A stretch of 26,222 nucleotides of DNA. Source: a virus. This document shows, one piece after another, positions 13,063 through 19,551 of the stretch; positions within the stretch are counted from its first letter, which is position 1, and every line of letters begins with the position of its first letter. Made by a program: the position numbers and the translations under genes. Where the stretch lies: positions 1 through 26,222 of the IMG/VR virus record IMGVR_UViG_3300006119_000058; one strand, written 5' to 3'. The notes below the pieces were generated by a model. The model worked only from the letters and a program-made list of their open reading frames with translations. It was not told the DNA's origin and searched no databases.

Positions 13063-13064
13063 CT
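13038..13064 (+). terminator. Intrinsic terminator after promoter E
   Basis: AAACCCCT (13038-13045) pairs with AGGGGTTT (13053-13060) over a 7-nt loop, followed by TTTTTCTT. It is strong and perfectly paired, and symmetric enough to act on both strands (AAA before the stem). Confidence 0.8.
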
Positions 13065-13156
13065 TATGTTGTGGGCTGGAAAGTATCTACAGCTTGTTTA
13101 GTATTATAGTCCCCATGCTTAATTTATGTCAAATGTAATAAACATAAAAAAAACTA

Positions 13157-13185
13157 TTGACATAGACATAATTGTTTTGTACACT
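13157..13185 (+). promoter_or_regulatory. Promoter of the early-type operon at 13234
   Basis: TTGACA (13157-13162), 17-nt spacer and TACACT (13180-13185), predicted start near 13192, followed by a leader with a strong SD for the ATG at 13234. The promoter lies inside the extended frame starting at 13126, which argues that translation begins at 13234. Confidence 0.65.
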
Positions 13186-13233
13186 ATAAATAACTTAGGA
13201 AACGCTAAGTATAACTTAAACAAGGAGGACGTA

Positions 13234-13488
13234 ATGTCTTACAAAAAAATAAATGTAGAGTACATAAACACAGGTACATTAGTACTTGACGAAGATTGTG
13301 CTTTAGACGAAACATGGGTACTAAAGTGTAACCACGAAAATGGTCTAGAAGTTAGCTACAACAAATACGATGACGAGATGGAAGTTAGCTGTGACTTTTG
13401 TTGGGATTTAACTGAAGAAGAAATCTACAACGCTCTAATAGAATACACAGCTGAAGGTGACGAATCTTACAAAGAGGAGGAACTATAA
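13234..13488 (+). CDS. Unknown acidic 84-residue protein
   Basis: ATG at 13234 has AAGGAGG seven bases upstream. A longer frame exists from 13126, but its first 36 codons contain the promoter just described, so it is not used. The protein starts MSYKKINVEYINTGTLVLDE and is rich in Asp, Glu, Tyr and Asn, with four Cys spread out (none paired in a clear zinc motif). No family was recognised. It is the first gene of a long plus-strand unit. Confidence 0.65.
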   Translation: MSYKKINVEYINTGTLVLDEDCALDETWVLKCNHENGLEVSYNKYDDEMEVSCDFCWDLTEEEIYNALIEYTAEGDESYKEEEL

Positions 13489-13625
13489 TGTCTGACGAAT
13501 TACTAGACGATTTAATTGAAGCTCTTGACGAATCATCACAAATAATAAAAGAGATGCAAGACTTAATAGCAAAATACATACACGAGATTAATAAACCAAT
13601 GGAGGAATGGGGCGATGAGTTCTAA
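13488..13625 (+). CDS. 45-residue acidic helical protein
   Basis: Starts in TAATG with the previous stop, with GAGGAGG seven bases upstream. It reads MSDELLDDLIEALDESSQII and ends EEWGDEF; nearly all helix and acidic. It overlaps the next gene by 11 bases. No function visible. Confidence 0.55.
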   Translation: MSDELLDDLIEALDESSQIIKEMQDLIAKYIHEINKPMEEWGDEF

Positions 13626-14313
13626 ATCACTTAAAGAAAAAGCAATAGACATTAAAGGCAAAAAATATGTCTTGGTGTCAGACCGAGTACAATACTTTAA
13701 CGAAACTTATCCTAATGGCTCAATAACTACTGAACTAGTTAGTGACCCTAGCAACGACTATATAATTATTAAAGCTATAGTTATACCAGACGCAGATAGT
13801 ATCAGATGTTTTACAGGCTACTCGCAAGCTGTAATTGGTGACGGCATGGTCAACAAGACTGCAGCACTAGAAAACGCTGAAACATCAGCCGTAGGTCGTG
13901 CATTAGGTTTCATGGGTATAGGTGTTATTGAATCAATAGCATCAGCCGATGAGATGCACAAAGTCAGAGTAAACACAGCACCAACTGGACACACAACGAC
14001 TACTGACCGTTACATAACAGCTAAACAAGTAACATTACTTATTAATAAAGTTAAATGGACATATAACAGCTGGGGAGAATATCCTGAAGCTGATGAAGTT
14101 CTAAATTTATTAAGTACAATACTTGGTAAAGAGGTTAACAAAGTTAAGATGTCAGAAATGGACAAAGCTATATCAGATATAGAATGGTGGGCTAAAAGTG
14201 CTAAACGTGAATCAATAGACCCAGCACCAGAAGTCAAGCATATAGAAGACAATGCAATAGACATAGACTTAGAAGAAGATATAAGCAAACTAATGGAAAA
14301 GATACCTTACTAA
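13615..14313 (+). CDS. ERF/Rad52-like single-strand annealing protein (putative)
   Basis: A 232-residue protein with the motif NKTAALENAETSAVGRALGF (about 81-100) then MGIGVIESIASADE. The ALENAETSAVGRALGFxGIG pattern is the signature of the ERF/Rad52-like ssDNA annealing proteins found in many phage recombination modules. The rest is a basic/hydrophobic N-terminal half (1-80) with beta segments, and an acidic C-terminal tail (IDIDLEEDISKLMEKIPY) of the kind that binds partner proteins. It would anneal ssDNA in recombination-dependent replication or repair. The start is ATG with GGAGG upstream. ssDNA-binding protein is an alternative assignment. Confidence 0.6.
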   Translation: MSSKSLKEKAIDIKGKKYVLVSDRVQYFNETYPNGSITTELVSDPSNDYIIIKAIVIPDADSIRCFTGYSQAVIGDGMVNKTAALENAETSAVGRALGFMGIGVIESIASADEMHKVRVNTAPTGHTTTTDRYITAKQVTLLINKVKWTYNSWGEYPEADEVLNLLSTILGKEVNKVKMSEMDKAISDIEWWAKSAKRESIDPAPEVKHIEDNAIDIDLEEDISKLMEKIPY

Positions 14314-14314
14314 T

Positions 14315-14581
14315 ATGACTTTAGACAAATTTACTGCAACACAAAAATTCGAAATAATTAAACCTAGATGGAAAGACAGAGTAGTCTTATTAGCAGATTA
14401 CAAAATAGGTTTACATAACGAAATTGAATACAGATATGCACCGTCATTACCTGGCAAATGGTACATTAGTGGTGAAGAAGCAAAAAAATGGCCAACAATG
14501 GAAATGAAAACTAAAAACGGTTCATTTATAACAATGAGAGAAGTTCCTCTAGATAAATTTGAACCACTAGAAAGGGTATAA
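14315..14581 (+). CDS. Conserved-type phage protein of unknown function, 88 residues
   Basis: It begins MTLDKFTATQKFEIIKPRWK and contains DRVVLLADYKIGLHNEIEY, then LPGKWYISGEEAKKWPT and an end VPLDKFEPLERV. The series KPRW-x-DR-x-VLLA-x-YK-x-G-x-HN-x-I is a pattern I have seen in small phage proteins of unknown function. It starts 1 nt after the annealing-protein stop. A beta-rich soluble protein without identifiable active site. Confidence 0.6.
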   Translation: MTLDKFTATQKFEIIKPRWKDRVVLLADYKIGLHNEIEYRYAPSLPGKWYISGEEAKKWPTMEMKTKNGSFITMREVPLDKFEPLERV

Positions 14582-14728
14582 ATGTTTTGGGCAATATTAA
14601 TGGTGGGAGCAATGCTGTTTTTCTTCTTAGCAGTTTTTGAAGGTGTAGCCTTCATGTGCGTGGGATTCATATTAGCATTAGGAACAATAATCTATAAAAT
14701 AATAAGGAAAATTTATGTTAGAAATTAA
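14582..14728 (+). CDS. 48-residue two-span membrane protein
   Basis: ATG immediately after the previous stop (TAAATG), with GGG six bases upstream. It reads MFWAILMVGAMLFFFLAVF, then a second hydrophobic stretch GVAFMCVGFILALGTIIY and a basic tail KIIRKIYVRN. Too short for most gene callers, but the hydrophobicity pattern and tight packing support it. It overlaps the next gene by 14 bases. No family recognised. Confidence 0.5.
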   Translation: MFWAILMVGAMLFFFLAVFEGVAFMCVGFILALGTIIYKIIRKIYVRN

Positions 14729-14915
14729 GTACGATAACCCAGAGCTAGAATACGAAATCAAATACAAATTTAACTTGGAGTTTTTTGATTCAGAATGGCT
14801 TGAAGAAAAGATGGCATTGCTTGGTGACATTACCAAAGCTTTTATATCTGAATATAAAACTCAACTTGAAGAAGAATTGGAGAACATATTTGAAGAAGAA
14901 TTGGAGAACATATAA
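14715..14915 (+). CDS. Acidic 66-residue protein with duplicated C-terminus
   Basis: ATG with AAGGAAA about 6 nt upstream. It is acidic and helical, starting MLEIKYDNPELEYEIKYKF. The C-terminus is LEEELENIF followed by EEELENI, encoded by two perfect 24-bp tandem copies (14866-14889 and 14890-14913). The stop is TAA, overlapping the next ATG. The repeat adds exactly eight codons. No function known. Confidence 0.55.
   Translation: MLEIKYDNPELEYEIKYKFNLEFFDSEWLEEKMALLGDITKAFISEYKTQLEEELENIFEEELENI
14866..14913 (+). repeat. Perfect 24-bp tandem duplication
   Basis: The unit TTGAAGAAGAATTGGAGAAC plus ATAT occurs at 14866-14889 and again, identical, at 14890-14913. It keeps the reading frame of the 14715 gene. 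Perfect identity suggests a recent slippage or duplication. Confidence 0.9.
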
Positions 14916-15184
14916 TGGGAGGTACTCGTGTTGGTGGCTTAAGAGCTGCCGAAACTAACAAGACTAAGTATGGTGAAGACTTTTACAAGAACATTGGACA
15001 TATAGGTGGCAAGAATGGCAATACTGGCGGGTTTGCTGCTAACCATGATGTTGCTAGGAAAGCTGGTTCAATCGGTGGTAAAAGAAGTAAAAAAGGATAC
15101 AAGTACATAGAAACAAGCTATGGCTACCATCACTACTTAAATAAGAAAACTAACACAGTTGAAAGATTTAAGGTAGATGCTTAA
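14915..15184 (+). CDS. Small Gly/Lys-rich KGG-type protein
   Basis: An 89-residue protein coupled by TAATG. It holds GGLRAAETNKTKYGEDFYKN, IGGKNG and GGFAANHDVARKAGSIGGK, repeated Gly-Gly-Lys blocks like those in small stress-type (KGG) and phage proteins. The C-terminus YGYHHYLNKKTNTVERFKV is aromatic. Such proteins are probably nucleic-acid binding, but this is an inference. Confidence 0.55.
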   Translation: MGGTRVGGLRAAETNKTKYGEDFYKNIGHIGGKNGNTGGFAANHDVARKAGSIGGKRSKKGYKYIETSYGYHHYLNKKTNTVERFKVDA

Positions 15185-15302
15185 CTTCCTAGCTTATTTT
15201 TTCCTAGTATGGGCATGCTTAGTTGCATTCTATATAGGACTTATTGGAATCGGAGTAATTTTAGTAATTAAAAATTATTATAAGAAACGGAGAAATAGAT
15301 GA
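15177..15302 (+). CDS. 41-residue single-span membrane protein
   Basis: ATG overlaps the previous gene end by 8 bases with AAGG upstream. MLNFLAYFFLVWACLVAFYI plus GLIGIGVILVI form one long or two short hydrophobic segments, followed by a basic tail (KNYYKKRRNR). It ends ATGA on the next small membrane gene. No family recognised. Confidence 0.5.
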   Translation: MLNFLAYFFLVWACLVAFYIGLIGIGVILVIKNYYKKRRNR

Positions 15303-15376
15303 TATTTTTAATAATAGGTGCATTAATCTCTGGTCTAGCTTTAGCTATACTAATAGATATGTATTTAACCAAATGA
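15299..15376 (+). CDS. 25-residue hydrophobic membrane peptide
   Basis: ATG after CGGAG (good spacing) and ATGA overlaps on both sides, encoding MIFLIIGALISGLALAILID plus MYLTK. Extremely short, so it is held with reserve, but its linkage with the flanking genes is precise. Confidence 0.4.
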   Translation: MIFLIIGALISGLALAILIDMYLTK

Positions 15377-15741
15377 GCAAGATAGAAAAACATCATGTAC
15401 TATATCCCAATAGATTATGGGGAGCATTTGATTCAGGCAGAAAGTTAAGACAGACTCCTGAACTTATAGTTCCTCTCTATCATGGGGCGCATCAAAGAAT
15501 ACATGCACATCTTGAGCAAGTACCTGTGCTGGATACGTTTACACTAGACAGAGTTGTCAGGGACTTTCAACCAATACGAGATAACCCAGTGTATAGTATT
15601 TACGCATTACAAAAGTCTATACATGAAGCAGTAAACTTTAATGCCAGAGCATCTAAGGTTGCCAGAGAAGTTGGCATGATAGCTTGTGAGGCATTAGAGA
15701 TGCAAGTAGCAACAATAAAAGAAGGATTAGCAACACTATGA
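15373..15741 (+). CDS. Unknown His-rich 122-residue phage protein
   Basis: Starts ATGA on the previous peptide. It has KHHVLYPNRLW, LRQTPELIVPLYHGAHQRIH and AHLEQVPVLD, a cluster of His (HH near residue 7-8, then HxxxHxRIHxH) that could bind a metal, spaced somewhat like an HNH-type or other zinc-nuclease site. The second half is helical. I do not know the family. Metal-dependent nuclease is one possible reading. Confidence 0.5.
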   Translation: MSKIEKHHVLYPNRLWGAFDSGRKLRQTPELIVPLYHGAHQRIHAHLEQVPVLDTFTLDRVVRDFQPIRDNPVYSIYALQKSIHEAVNFNARASKVAREVGMIACEALEMQVATIKEGLATL

Positions 15742-15965
15742 ACTTAGATGAAAAGCTAGATGAGATACTTGGTCAATTATTAGGACAAGCAAGTGTAGAG
15801 TTTATGAGTAATCCAAAAGGCAGACAAATTGTTATGCCCGCTGAAAAATTACTGCAATATCAAACTAAATCTAAACAAGCTATTAAACAACTTATAGAAG
15901 AAGTACAAACAGAAAGCTTTAAGAAAGGTTACATTGATAAAGGAATTGAGGAAATAAGCAAATGA
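15738..15965 (+). CDS. Unknown helical 75-residue protein
   Basis: Coupled by ATGA with the gene before and after. Entirely charged/helical (MNLDEKLDEILGQLLGQAS and EKLLQYQTKSKQAIKQLIEE). No membrane segment or motif. Confidence 0.5.
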   Translation: MNLDEKLDEILGQLLGQASVEFMSNPKGRQIVMPAEKLLQYQTKSKQAIKQLIEEVQTESFKKGYIDKGIEEISK

Positions 15966-16183
15966 GTAGACGCAGTGAACATGGTGGTGGTGAATCTGCC
16001 ATAAACAGAGCAAACTTAGAAGCACAGCGATACAATGATGAAAAAAGAAATCGTAAACTAGCAAGAACAGCTATGCACGAAATAGACCAAATCATTCAAG
16101 AAGAAAACGAACACTGTCCAATACAAGAAGTAGTAGAACCAGATGTCTTCTGGGATAGAGAATCATTAAACTTTGACCTATAA
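15962..16183 (+). CDS. Unknown hydrophilic 73-residue protein
   Basis: ATGA-coupled. MSRRSEHGGGESAINRANLE at the start, a basic helical middle (YNDEKRNRKLARTAM), and an acidic end with two aromatic residues (DVFWDRESLNFDL). No family. It is the last gene before the tRNA, whose promoter starts at its stop codon. Confidence 0.5.
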   Translation: MSRRSEHGGGESAINRANLEAQRYNDEKRNRKLARTAMHEIDQIIQEENEHCPIQEVVEPDVFWDRESLNFDL

Positions 16184-16184
16184 T
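16179..16184 (+). promoter_or_regulatory. -10 element upstream of the tRNA
   Basis: TATAAT at 16179-16184, with the predicted start near 16191. No convincing -35 is seen. The 64 nt before the tRNA hold two mutually exclusive hairpins: GCTTGC (16204-16209) with GCAAGC (16226-16231), or GCTTACC (16194-16200) with GGTGAGC (16211-16217). Confidence 0.4.
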
Positions 16185-16254
16185 ACGATAGGTGCTTACC
16201 AAAGCTTGCAGGTGAGCTAAGTGTCGCAAGCGTTAAATACCGAACAGCCATCAT

Positions 16255-16330
16255 GCCCTTGTAGCTCAGTTGGTAGAGCAATTGTTTTGTAAACAATGGG
16301 TCGCAGGTTCAAGTCCTGTCGAGGGCTCCA
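16255..16330 (+). tRNA. tRNA-Thr (anticodon UGU)
   Basis: A complete 76-nt cloverleaf: acceptor GCCCTTG (16255-16261) pairs with CGAGGGC (16320-16326, one G-U), the D arm has AGCTCAGTTGGTAGAGC, anticodon stem ATTGT/ACAAT (16281-16285, 16293-16297) closes loop TTTGTAA with anticodon TGT at 16288-16290, and the T arm has GGTTCAAGTCC. Discriminator T and the CCA end (16328-16330) are encoded. It reads ACA, a codon used heavily in these genes. Confidence 0.95.
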
Positions 16331-16335
16331 GACTA

Positions 16336-16364
16336 TTGACATTACACTAATGCTTATATATTAT
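16336..16364 (+). promoter_or_regulatory. Sigma70-like promoter after the tRNA
   Basis: TTGACA (16336-16341), 17-nt spacer and TATTAT (16359-16364), predicted start near 16371, followed by a leader with AAAAAGGAAAA before the small gene at 16399. It starts 6 nt after the tRNA CCA end. Confidence 0.7.
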
Positions 16365-16398
16365 GTATAAGTAAACTAAAAACAAAAAGGAAAACAAA

Positions 16399-16494
16399 AT
16401 GAAATACTTAAAACCAATAGACTACATAAAAATTATAGTAGGTGTATTCATGCTTTATGTAGGATACGGAATACTATATACATTCATGGGTTGA
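16399..16494 (+). CDS. 31-residue single-span membrane peptide
   Basis: ATG with AAAAAGGAAAACAAA upstream (AGGA about 9 nt away). It reads MKYLKPIDYIKIIVGVFMLY plus VGYGILYTFMG: a basic, then one transmembrane span. A dedicated promoter (16336-16364) supports it. It lies 25 nt upstream of TerS. Function not visible; could be an inner-membrane regulator or toxin-like peptide. Confidence 0.5.
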   Translation: MKYLKPIDYIKIIVGVFMLYVGYGILYTFMG

Positions 16495-16501
16495 TTAGCG
16501 T

Positions 16502-16509
16502 GTTATAAT
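16502..16509 (+). promoter_or_regulatory. Extended -10 promoter before TerS (near-leaderless)
   Basis: The sequence GTGTTATAAT gives TG-T-TATAAT (TATAAT 16504-16509). Ten bases separate the -10 from the ATG at 16520, so the leader would be about 4 nt, with no SD. A -35 is not evident, in keeping with an extended -10. Confidence 0.5.
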
Positions 16510-16519
16510 TTTAAATAAG

Positions 16520-16954
16520 ATGGCAACTCTGAAGCAAAAGAAAGCTGCACAGTTTATAGCTAATGGAGATAGCGTTTCTAAAGCTATGAAGAAAGCAGGA
16601 TATACAGAAGCTAGTGCTAAGAACCCACAGTATTTAACTAAAAGTCAGTCTTTCTTAGAAATTATGGAAAAGTATGGAATTACTGATGATAAGTTATCCA
16701 CAGTATTGAATGAAGGATTAACAGCTACCAAAGCAGTTGTAATGGGTAAAGAAAGCACCGAAAGCTTTGTAGATGTACAACCTGATTTTGCTATTAGACA
16801 CAAATACCTAGAAACAGCATTGAAACTTAAAGGACATACCAAAGAAAGTACAACCAATAACATCACTATTAAATATAAGCCACTATTAGGGGGTAGAAGT
16901 GTTCAAGGATACAACAGCGACCGAAAAGTTATTGAAGCTGAAACAGAGGATTAG
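16520..16954 (+). CDS. terS: Terminase small subunit (TerS)
   Basis: A 144-residue protein starting MATLKQKKAAQFIANGDSVS with KAMKKAGYTEASAKNPQYL, a helix-turn-helix of the TerS type in which an N-terminal HTH binds phage DNA. The middle (ITDDKLSTVLNEGLTATKAV, FVDVQPDFAIRHKYLETALK) is the family's oligomerisation region. It lies immediately before the large subunit and overlaps it by 56 bases, as usual. TerS recognises the packaging site and regulates TerL. No SD precedes the ATG. Confidence 0.8.
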   Translation: MATLKQKKAAQFIANGDSVSKAMKKAGYTEASAKNPQYLTKSQSFLEIMEKYGITDDKLSTVLNEGLTATKAVVMGKESTESFVDVQPDFAIRHKYLETALKLKGHTKESTTNNITIKYKPLLGGRSVQGYNSDRKVIEAETED

Positions 16955-18221
16955 AGGAGTAGCTGGTGGTACATCTGCTGGTAAGACTATTTCTATTCTC
17001 CAAATACTTATAGACTACGCTTCCTGCTGTGGAGTCAAACCAGATAACTGGGACGATGATGTTAAATTTATAGAATGCACACCTAAATTGATATCAGTTG
17101 TGTCTGAATCATTTCCACACCTTCGTAGAGGTGCTATCAGGGATTTCATAAACATCATGGCAGATAGAGGTTACTATGTGGATAGTGAGTGGACAAAGAC
17201 AGAATTTACTTACACTTTTCCCAGTGGTTCTAAGATAGAGTTTTTCAGTGCAGACCAACCTGGTAAAGTGCGTGGTCCTAGACGTGATGTATTGTATGTA
17301 AATGAAGCAAACAACATAGATTATGAAAGCTTTGACCAGCTCAGAGTTCGTACTAGAGAAATTATATGGTTAGACTGGAACCCTACCAATGAGTTCTGGT
17401 GGTATACAGAAATAGTTCCAAATTATCCACATGATTTCATAACACTTACATACAAAGACAACGAAGGTTTGAGTCAAGAGCTTATAGACGATATTGAATC
17501 ACACAGACACAACAAACAATGGTGGAGAGTCTATGGTGAAGGTAAGCTAGGTGAACTAGAAGGCAAAGTATATCGTGATTGGGTTATCATTGATGAAATA
17601 GCACACGAAGCCAGACTAGAACGAAGAGGTATGGACTTTGGTTATTCCAATGACCCAACAGCAATAATAGATGTCTACTACTACAATGGTGGATTTATAC
17701 TTGATGAAAGATTGTATCGCAAAGGACTTAGCAACAAACAAATAGCAGACTTTCTTAACAACGCATCTAATCCTGAAACATTAATCATTGCAGATAGTGC
17801 AGAGCCTAAAAGTATTGACGAACTTAGATTGTATGGTGTGAATGTATTACCAGCACAAAAAGGACAGGGCAGTATATTGCAGGGTATTCAGTATGTCCAA
17901 AACCAAAGAGTTAGCATGACCAAGCGTAGTCTTAACTTAATTAAAGAGTATCGTAACTATATGTGGAAAGCTGACAAGCTAGTACCAGACAAGTATTTAA
18001 ACATTCCAGAAGATATAAACAACCACCTTATGGACGCATTACGCTATGCTCTTGAAGGCTATGCTAGAAACAGTACAGGAGAAATAGGAGTAGTAAACTC
18101 AGTACCTCCAAATGCACAAAAGGAATCATTCTATGTCAATGAAAATGGTGAGGCAGAAATGTTCCACATTAACGTTGCTGATGTAATTAAAAGAAACCAA
18201 GAGGAGAATTGGTATTTATGA
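16899..18221 (+). CDS. terL: Terminase large subunit (TerL)
   Basis: A 440-residue packaging ATPase/nuclease. Walker A GGTSAGKT at about 23-30. A Walker B-like stretch DVLYVNEA in the middle, followed by WLDWNPTNEFWW. Nuclease-domain acidic motifs: MDFGYSNDPTA (first Asp), LIIADSAEPKS (second), and NNHLMDALRYALEGY near the end. This order matches the phage TerL of the Terminase_3/6 group: ATP-driven DNA translocation into the procapsid and cutting at packaging ends. It starts GTG with AGGGGG upstream, inside the TerS gene. The stop overlaps the methyltransferase ATG. Confidence 0.95.
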   Translation: MFKDTTATEKLLKLKQRIRGVAGGTSAGKTISILQILIDYASCCGVKPDNWDDDVKFIECTPKLISVVSESFPHLRRGAIRDFINIMADRGYYVDSEWTKTEFTYTFPSGSKIEFFSADQPGKVRGPRRDVLYVNEANNIDYESFDQLRVRTREIIWLDWNPTNEFWWYTEIVPNYPHDFITLTYKDNEGLSQELIDDIESHRHNKQWWRVYGEGKLGELEGKVYRDWVIIDEIAHEARLERRGMDFGYSNDPTAIIDVYYYNGGFILDERLYRKGLSNKQIADFLNNASNPETLIIADSAEPKSIDELRLYGVNVLPAQKGQGSILQGIQYVQNQRVSMTKRSLNLIKEYRNYMWKADKLVPDKYLNIPEDINNHLMDALRYALEGYARNSTGEIGVVNSVPPNAQKESFYVNENGEAEMFHINVADVIKRNQEENWYL

Positions 18222-19258
18222 AATACTTTAGTATGTTTAGTGGAATAGGAGGATTTGAATTTGGAATACAACGAGCTATTAAGAGTAGGACAAGCGAGCA
18301 ACATAGGAAGCCAAGCAGGAATGATATACAGCGACAAAGGAATATTTCCAACGATAGCAGCTTGCACTCACGGTTACGCTCTGGGTTATGTGTTGGTTAC
18401 TCCGAAATTGATAAATACGCAATTAAAGTCTACGAAAGGAACTTCAATGGACACACAAACTATGGAAACGCCACAACTATCAACCCAAGCGAACTCCCAG
18501 ATTTTGACCTTCTTGTCGGAGGATTTCCTTGCCAAGCTTTCAGTATTGCTGGAAAAAGAAAAGGATTTGACGACACCAGAGGCACACTCTTCTTTGATAT
18601 CGCTAGGATTCTCGCAGAAAAAAAACCCAAACATTTGGTACTTGAAAATGTCAAAGGTTTACTTACTCACGAAAAAGGAAGAACTTTCCAGACAATCATT
18701 GGGGTTCTTGCCGACTTGGGGTATGGAGTTGAATGGCAGGTACTTAACAGCAAAGACTTCGGAGTTCCCCAAAACAGGGAAAGGGTCATCATTGTCGGAC
18801 ATCTTGGAAACAAATGTGAACGAAAAATATTTCCTATCATCAACAATTCAGGAGAAACTATTAAATATGATGTCAGTGGAAGCCAAAGGGATAGAGTTTA
18901 CAACAAGTCAGGAATAGCTCCTACTTTACCTACAATGCAAGGTGGCAACACACACCCTAAAATAATTGTTTCTAGAAAACATAGAACTAAAGTAGATTTA
19001 CAAGACATTTCTAGCACATTAACATCATCATTTAGAGGACAACCAGACGGGGACGGAAGACCAGCAATATTTAATAATGCTCGCATACGCAGACTAACAC
19101 CTAAAGAATGCGAACGCTTACAAGGTTTTCCTGATGACTTTACTAAATATGGCGTAGGTGATGAGCCTATTAGCGACACACAACGATATAAGATGTGTGG
19201 TAACGCAGTAACAACAAATGTAATACAAGCAGTTATGGAGAAACTATATGATAATTAG
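18218..19258 (+). CDS. DNA (cytosine-5) methyltransferase
   Basis: A 346-residue enzyme with all C5-methylase motifs in order: FSGIGGF (7-13, SAM binding), PCQ (104-106, catalytic Cys105), ENV (143-145), QNRER (185-189), a variable target-recognition region about 200-300, RRLTPKECERLQGF (301-314) and GNA (338-340). The frame opens at a TTG, but the ATG at 18218 makes ATGA with TerL and is preferred. Between motif I and GYSEIDKYA is an extra basic insertion (about 21-57, KSRTSEQHRKPSRNDIQRQR and on), unusual for the family. The whole first two-thirds is overlapped by another long open frame on the same strand. Likely role: protection of phage DNA from host restriction; the target sequence is unknown. 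Confidence 0.95.
   Translation: MKYFSMFSGIGGFEFGIQRAIKSRTSEQHRKPSRNDIQRQRNISNDSSLHSRLRSGLCVGYSEIDKYAIKVYERNFNGHTNYGNATTINPSELPDFDLLVGGFPCQAFSIAGKRKGFDDTRGTLFFDIARILAEKKPKHLVLENVKGLLTHEKGRTFQTIIGVLADLGYGVEWQVLNSKDFGVPQNRERVIIVGHLGNKCERKIFPIINNSGETIKYDVSGSQRDRVYNKSGIAPTLPTMQGGNTHPKIIVSRKHRTKVDLQDISSTLTSSFRGQPDGDGRPAIFNNARIRRLTPKECERLQGFPDDFTKYGVGDEPISDTQRYKMCGNAVTTNVIQAVMEKLYDN
18255..18917 (+). other. Long alternative reading frame inside the methyltransferase
   Basis: 220 codons without a stop in the +1 frame of the methyltransferase, opening at a TTG. Residues about 9-47 (RVGQASNIGSQAGMIYSDKG then IFPTIAACTHGYALGYVL) look like a C5-methylase target-recognition motif of the type GxxxxxSQxxxVYxxxGxxPT, also present in the methyltransferase's own frame (GSQRDRVYNKSGIAPTLP at residues 221-238). 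Near its end is SSLSDILETNVNEKYFLS, which resembles segments seen between motifs in other C5 methylases. It may be an overprinted gene, a captured out-of-frame domain fragment, or a by-product of coding bias. Listed as a frame, not as a proven gene. Confidence 0.3.
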
Positions 19259-19469
19259 CATGTACATATATCACAATACATTGCCACAGCGTGAGGTAAA
19301 TATTATCTATTGTTTTAAATGTCGGAAGCCAATGTTTAGATGCTCAGGCAATCGTTTTGTAATTAGCAATGGTGGAGTCAGTGACGATAAAGCATACGGA
19401 CCAAGCTCACATTACATAGAATTTATATGTAAGAATTGCGTAACAACATACCAGGTATTGTTTCAATAA
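19248..19469 (+). CDS. Small zinc-ribbon protein
   Basis: A 73-residue protein starting ATG 19248, with GGAG seven bases upstream, overlapping the methyltransferase stop by 11 bases. It has YCFKCRKPM (Cys-x2-Cys) and ICKNCVTTYQV near the end (a second Cys-x2-Cys), about 35 residues apart, a four-Cys zinc ribbon. No specific family. It ends about 50 nt before the promoter of the portal unit. Confidence 0.6.
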   Translation: MIISMYIYHNTLPQREVNIIYCFKCRKPMFRCSGNRFVISNGGVSDDKAYGPSSHYIEFICKNCVTTYQVLFQ

Positions 19470-19523
19470 ATGAAACTTTCTTGGGGTGAAATCAATTTCA
19501 ATAGCACATTTTCAAATATGATG

Positions 19524-19529
19524 TATAAT
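19524..19529 (+). promoter_or_regulatory. Promoter C (ATAGGCA type) before the portal gene
   Basis: TATAAT at 19524-19529, then seven bases and ATAGGCAACTAA (from 19537), the same start-site box as promoters A and B. No clear -35 is seen, so it is weaker evidence than the others. A terminator follows at 19552. Confidence 0.55.
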
Positions 19530-19551
19530 AAAGACCATAGGCAACTAATAC

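Noticed and set aside
13126-13233. Upstream extension of the 13234 gene from ATG 13126
   Set aside because: The extension contains a good TTGACA-17-TACACT promoter at 13157-13185 and has no SD, while ATG 13234 has AAGGAGG at ideal spacing.
16179-16200. T7-like promoter TAATACGA near the tRNA
   Set aside because: Only TAATACGA matches; the rest of the T7 consensus is absent and a sigma70 -10 explains the TATAAT.
18386-18654. Minus-strand frames across the methyltransferase
   Set aside because: They are antisense shadows without SD, promoter or family resemblance.
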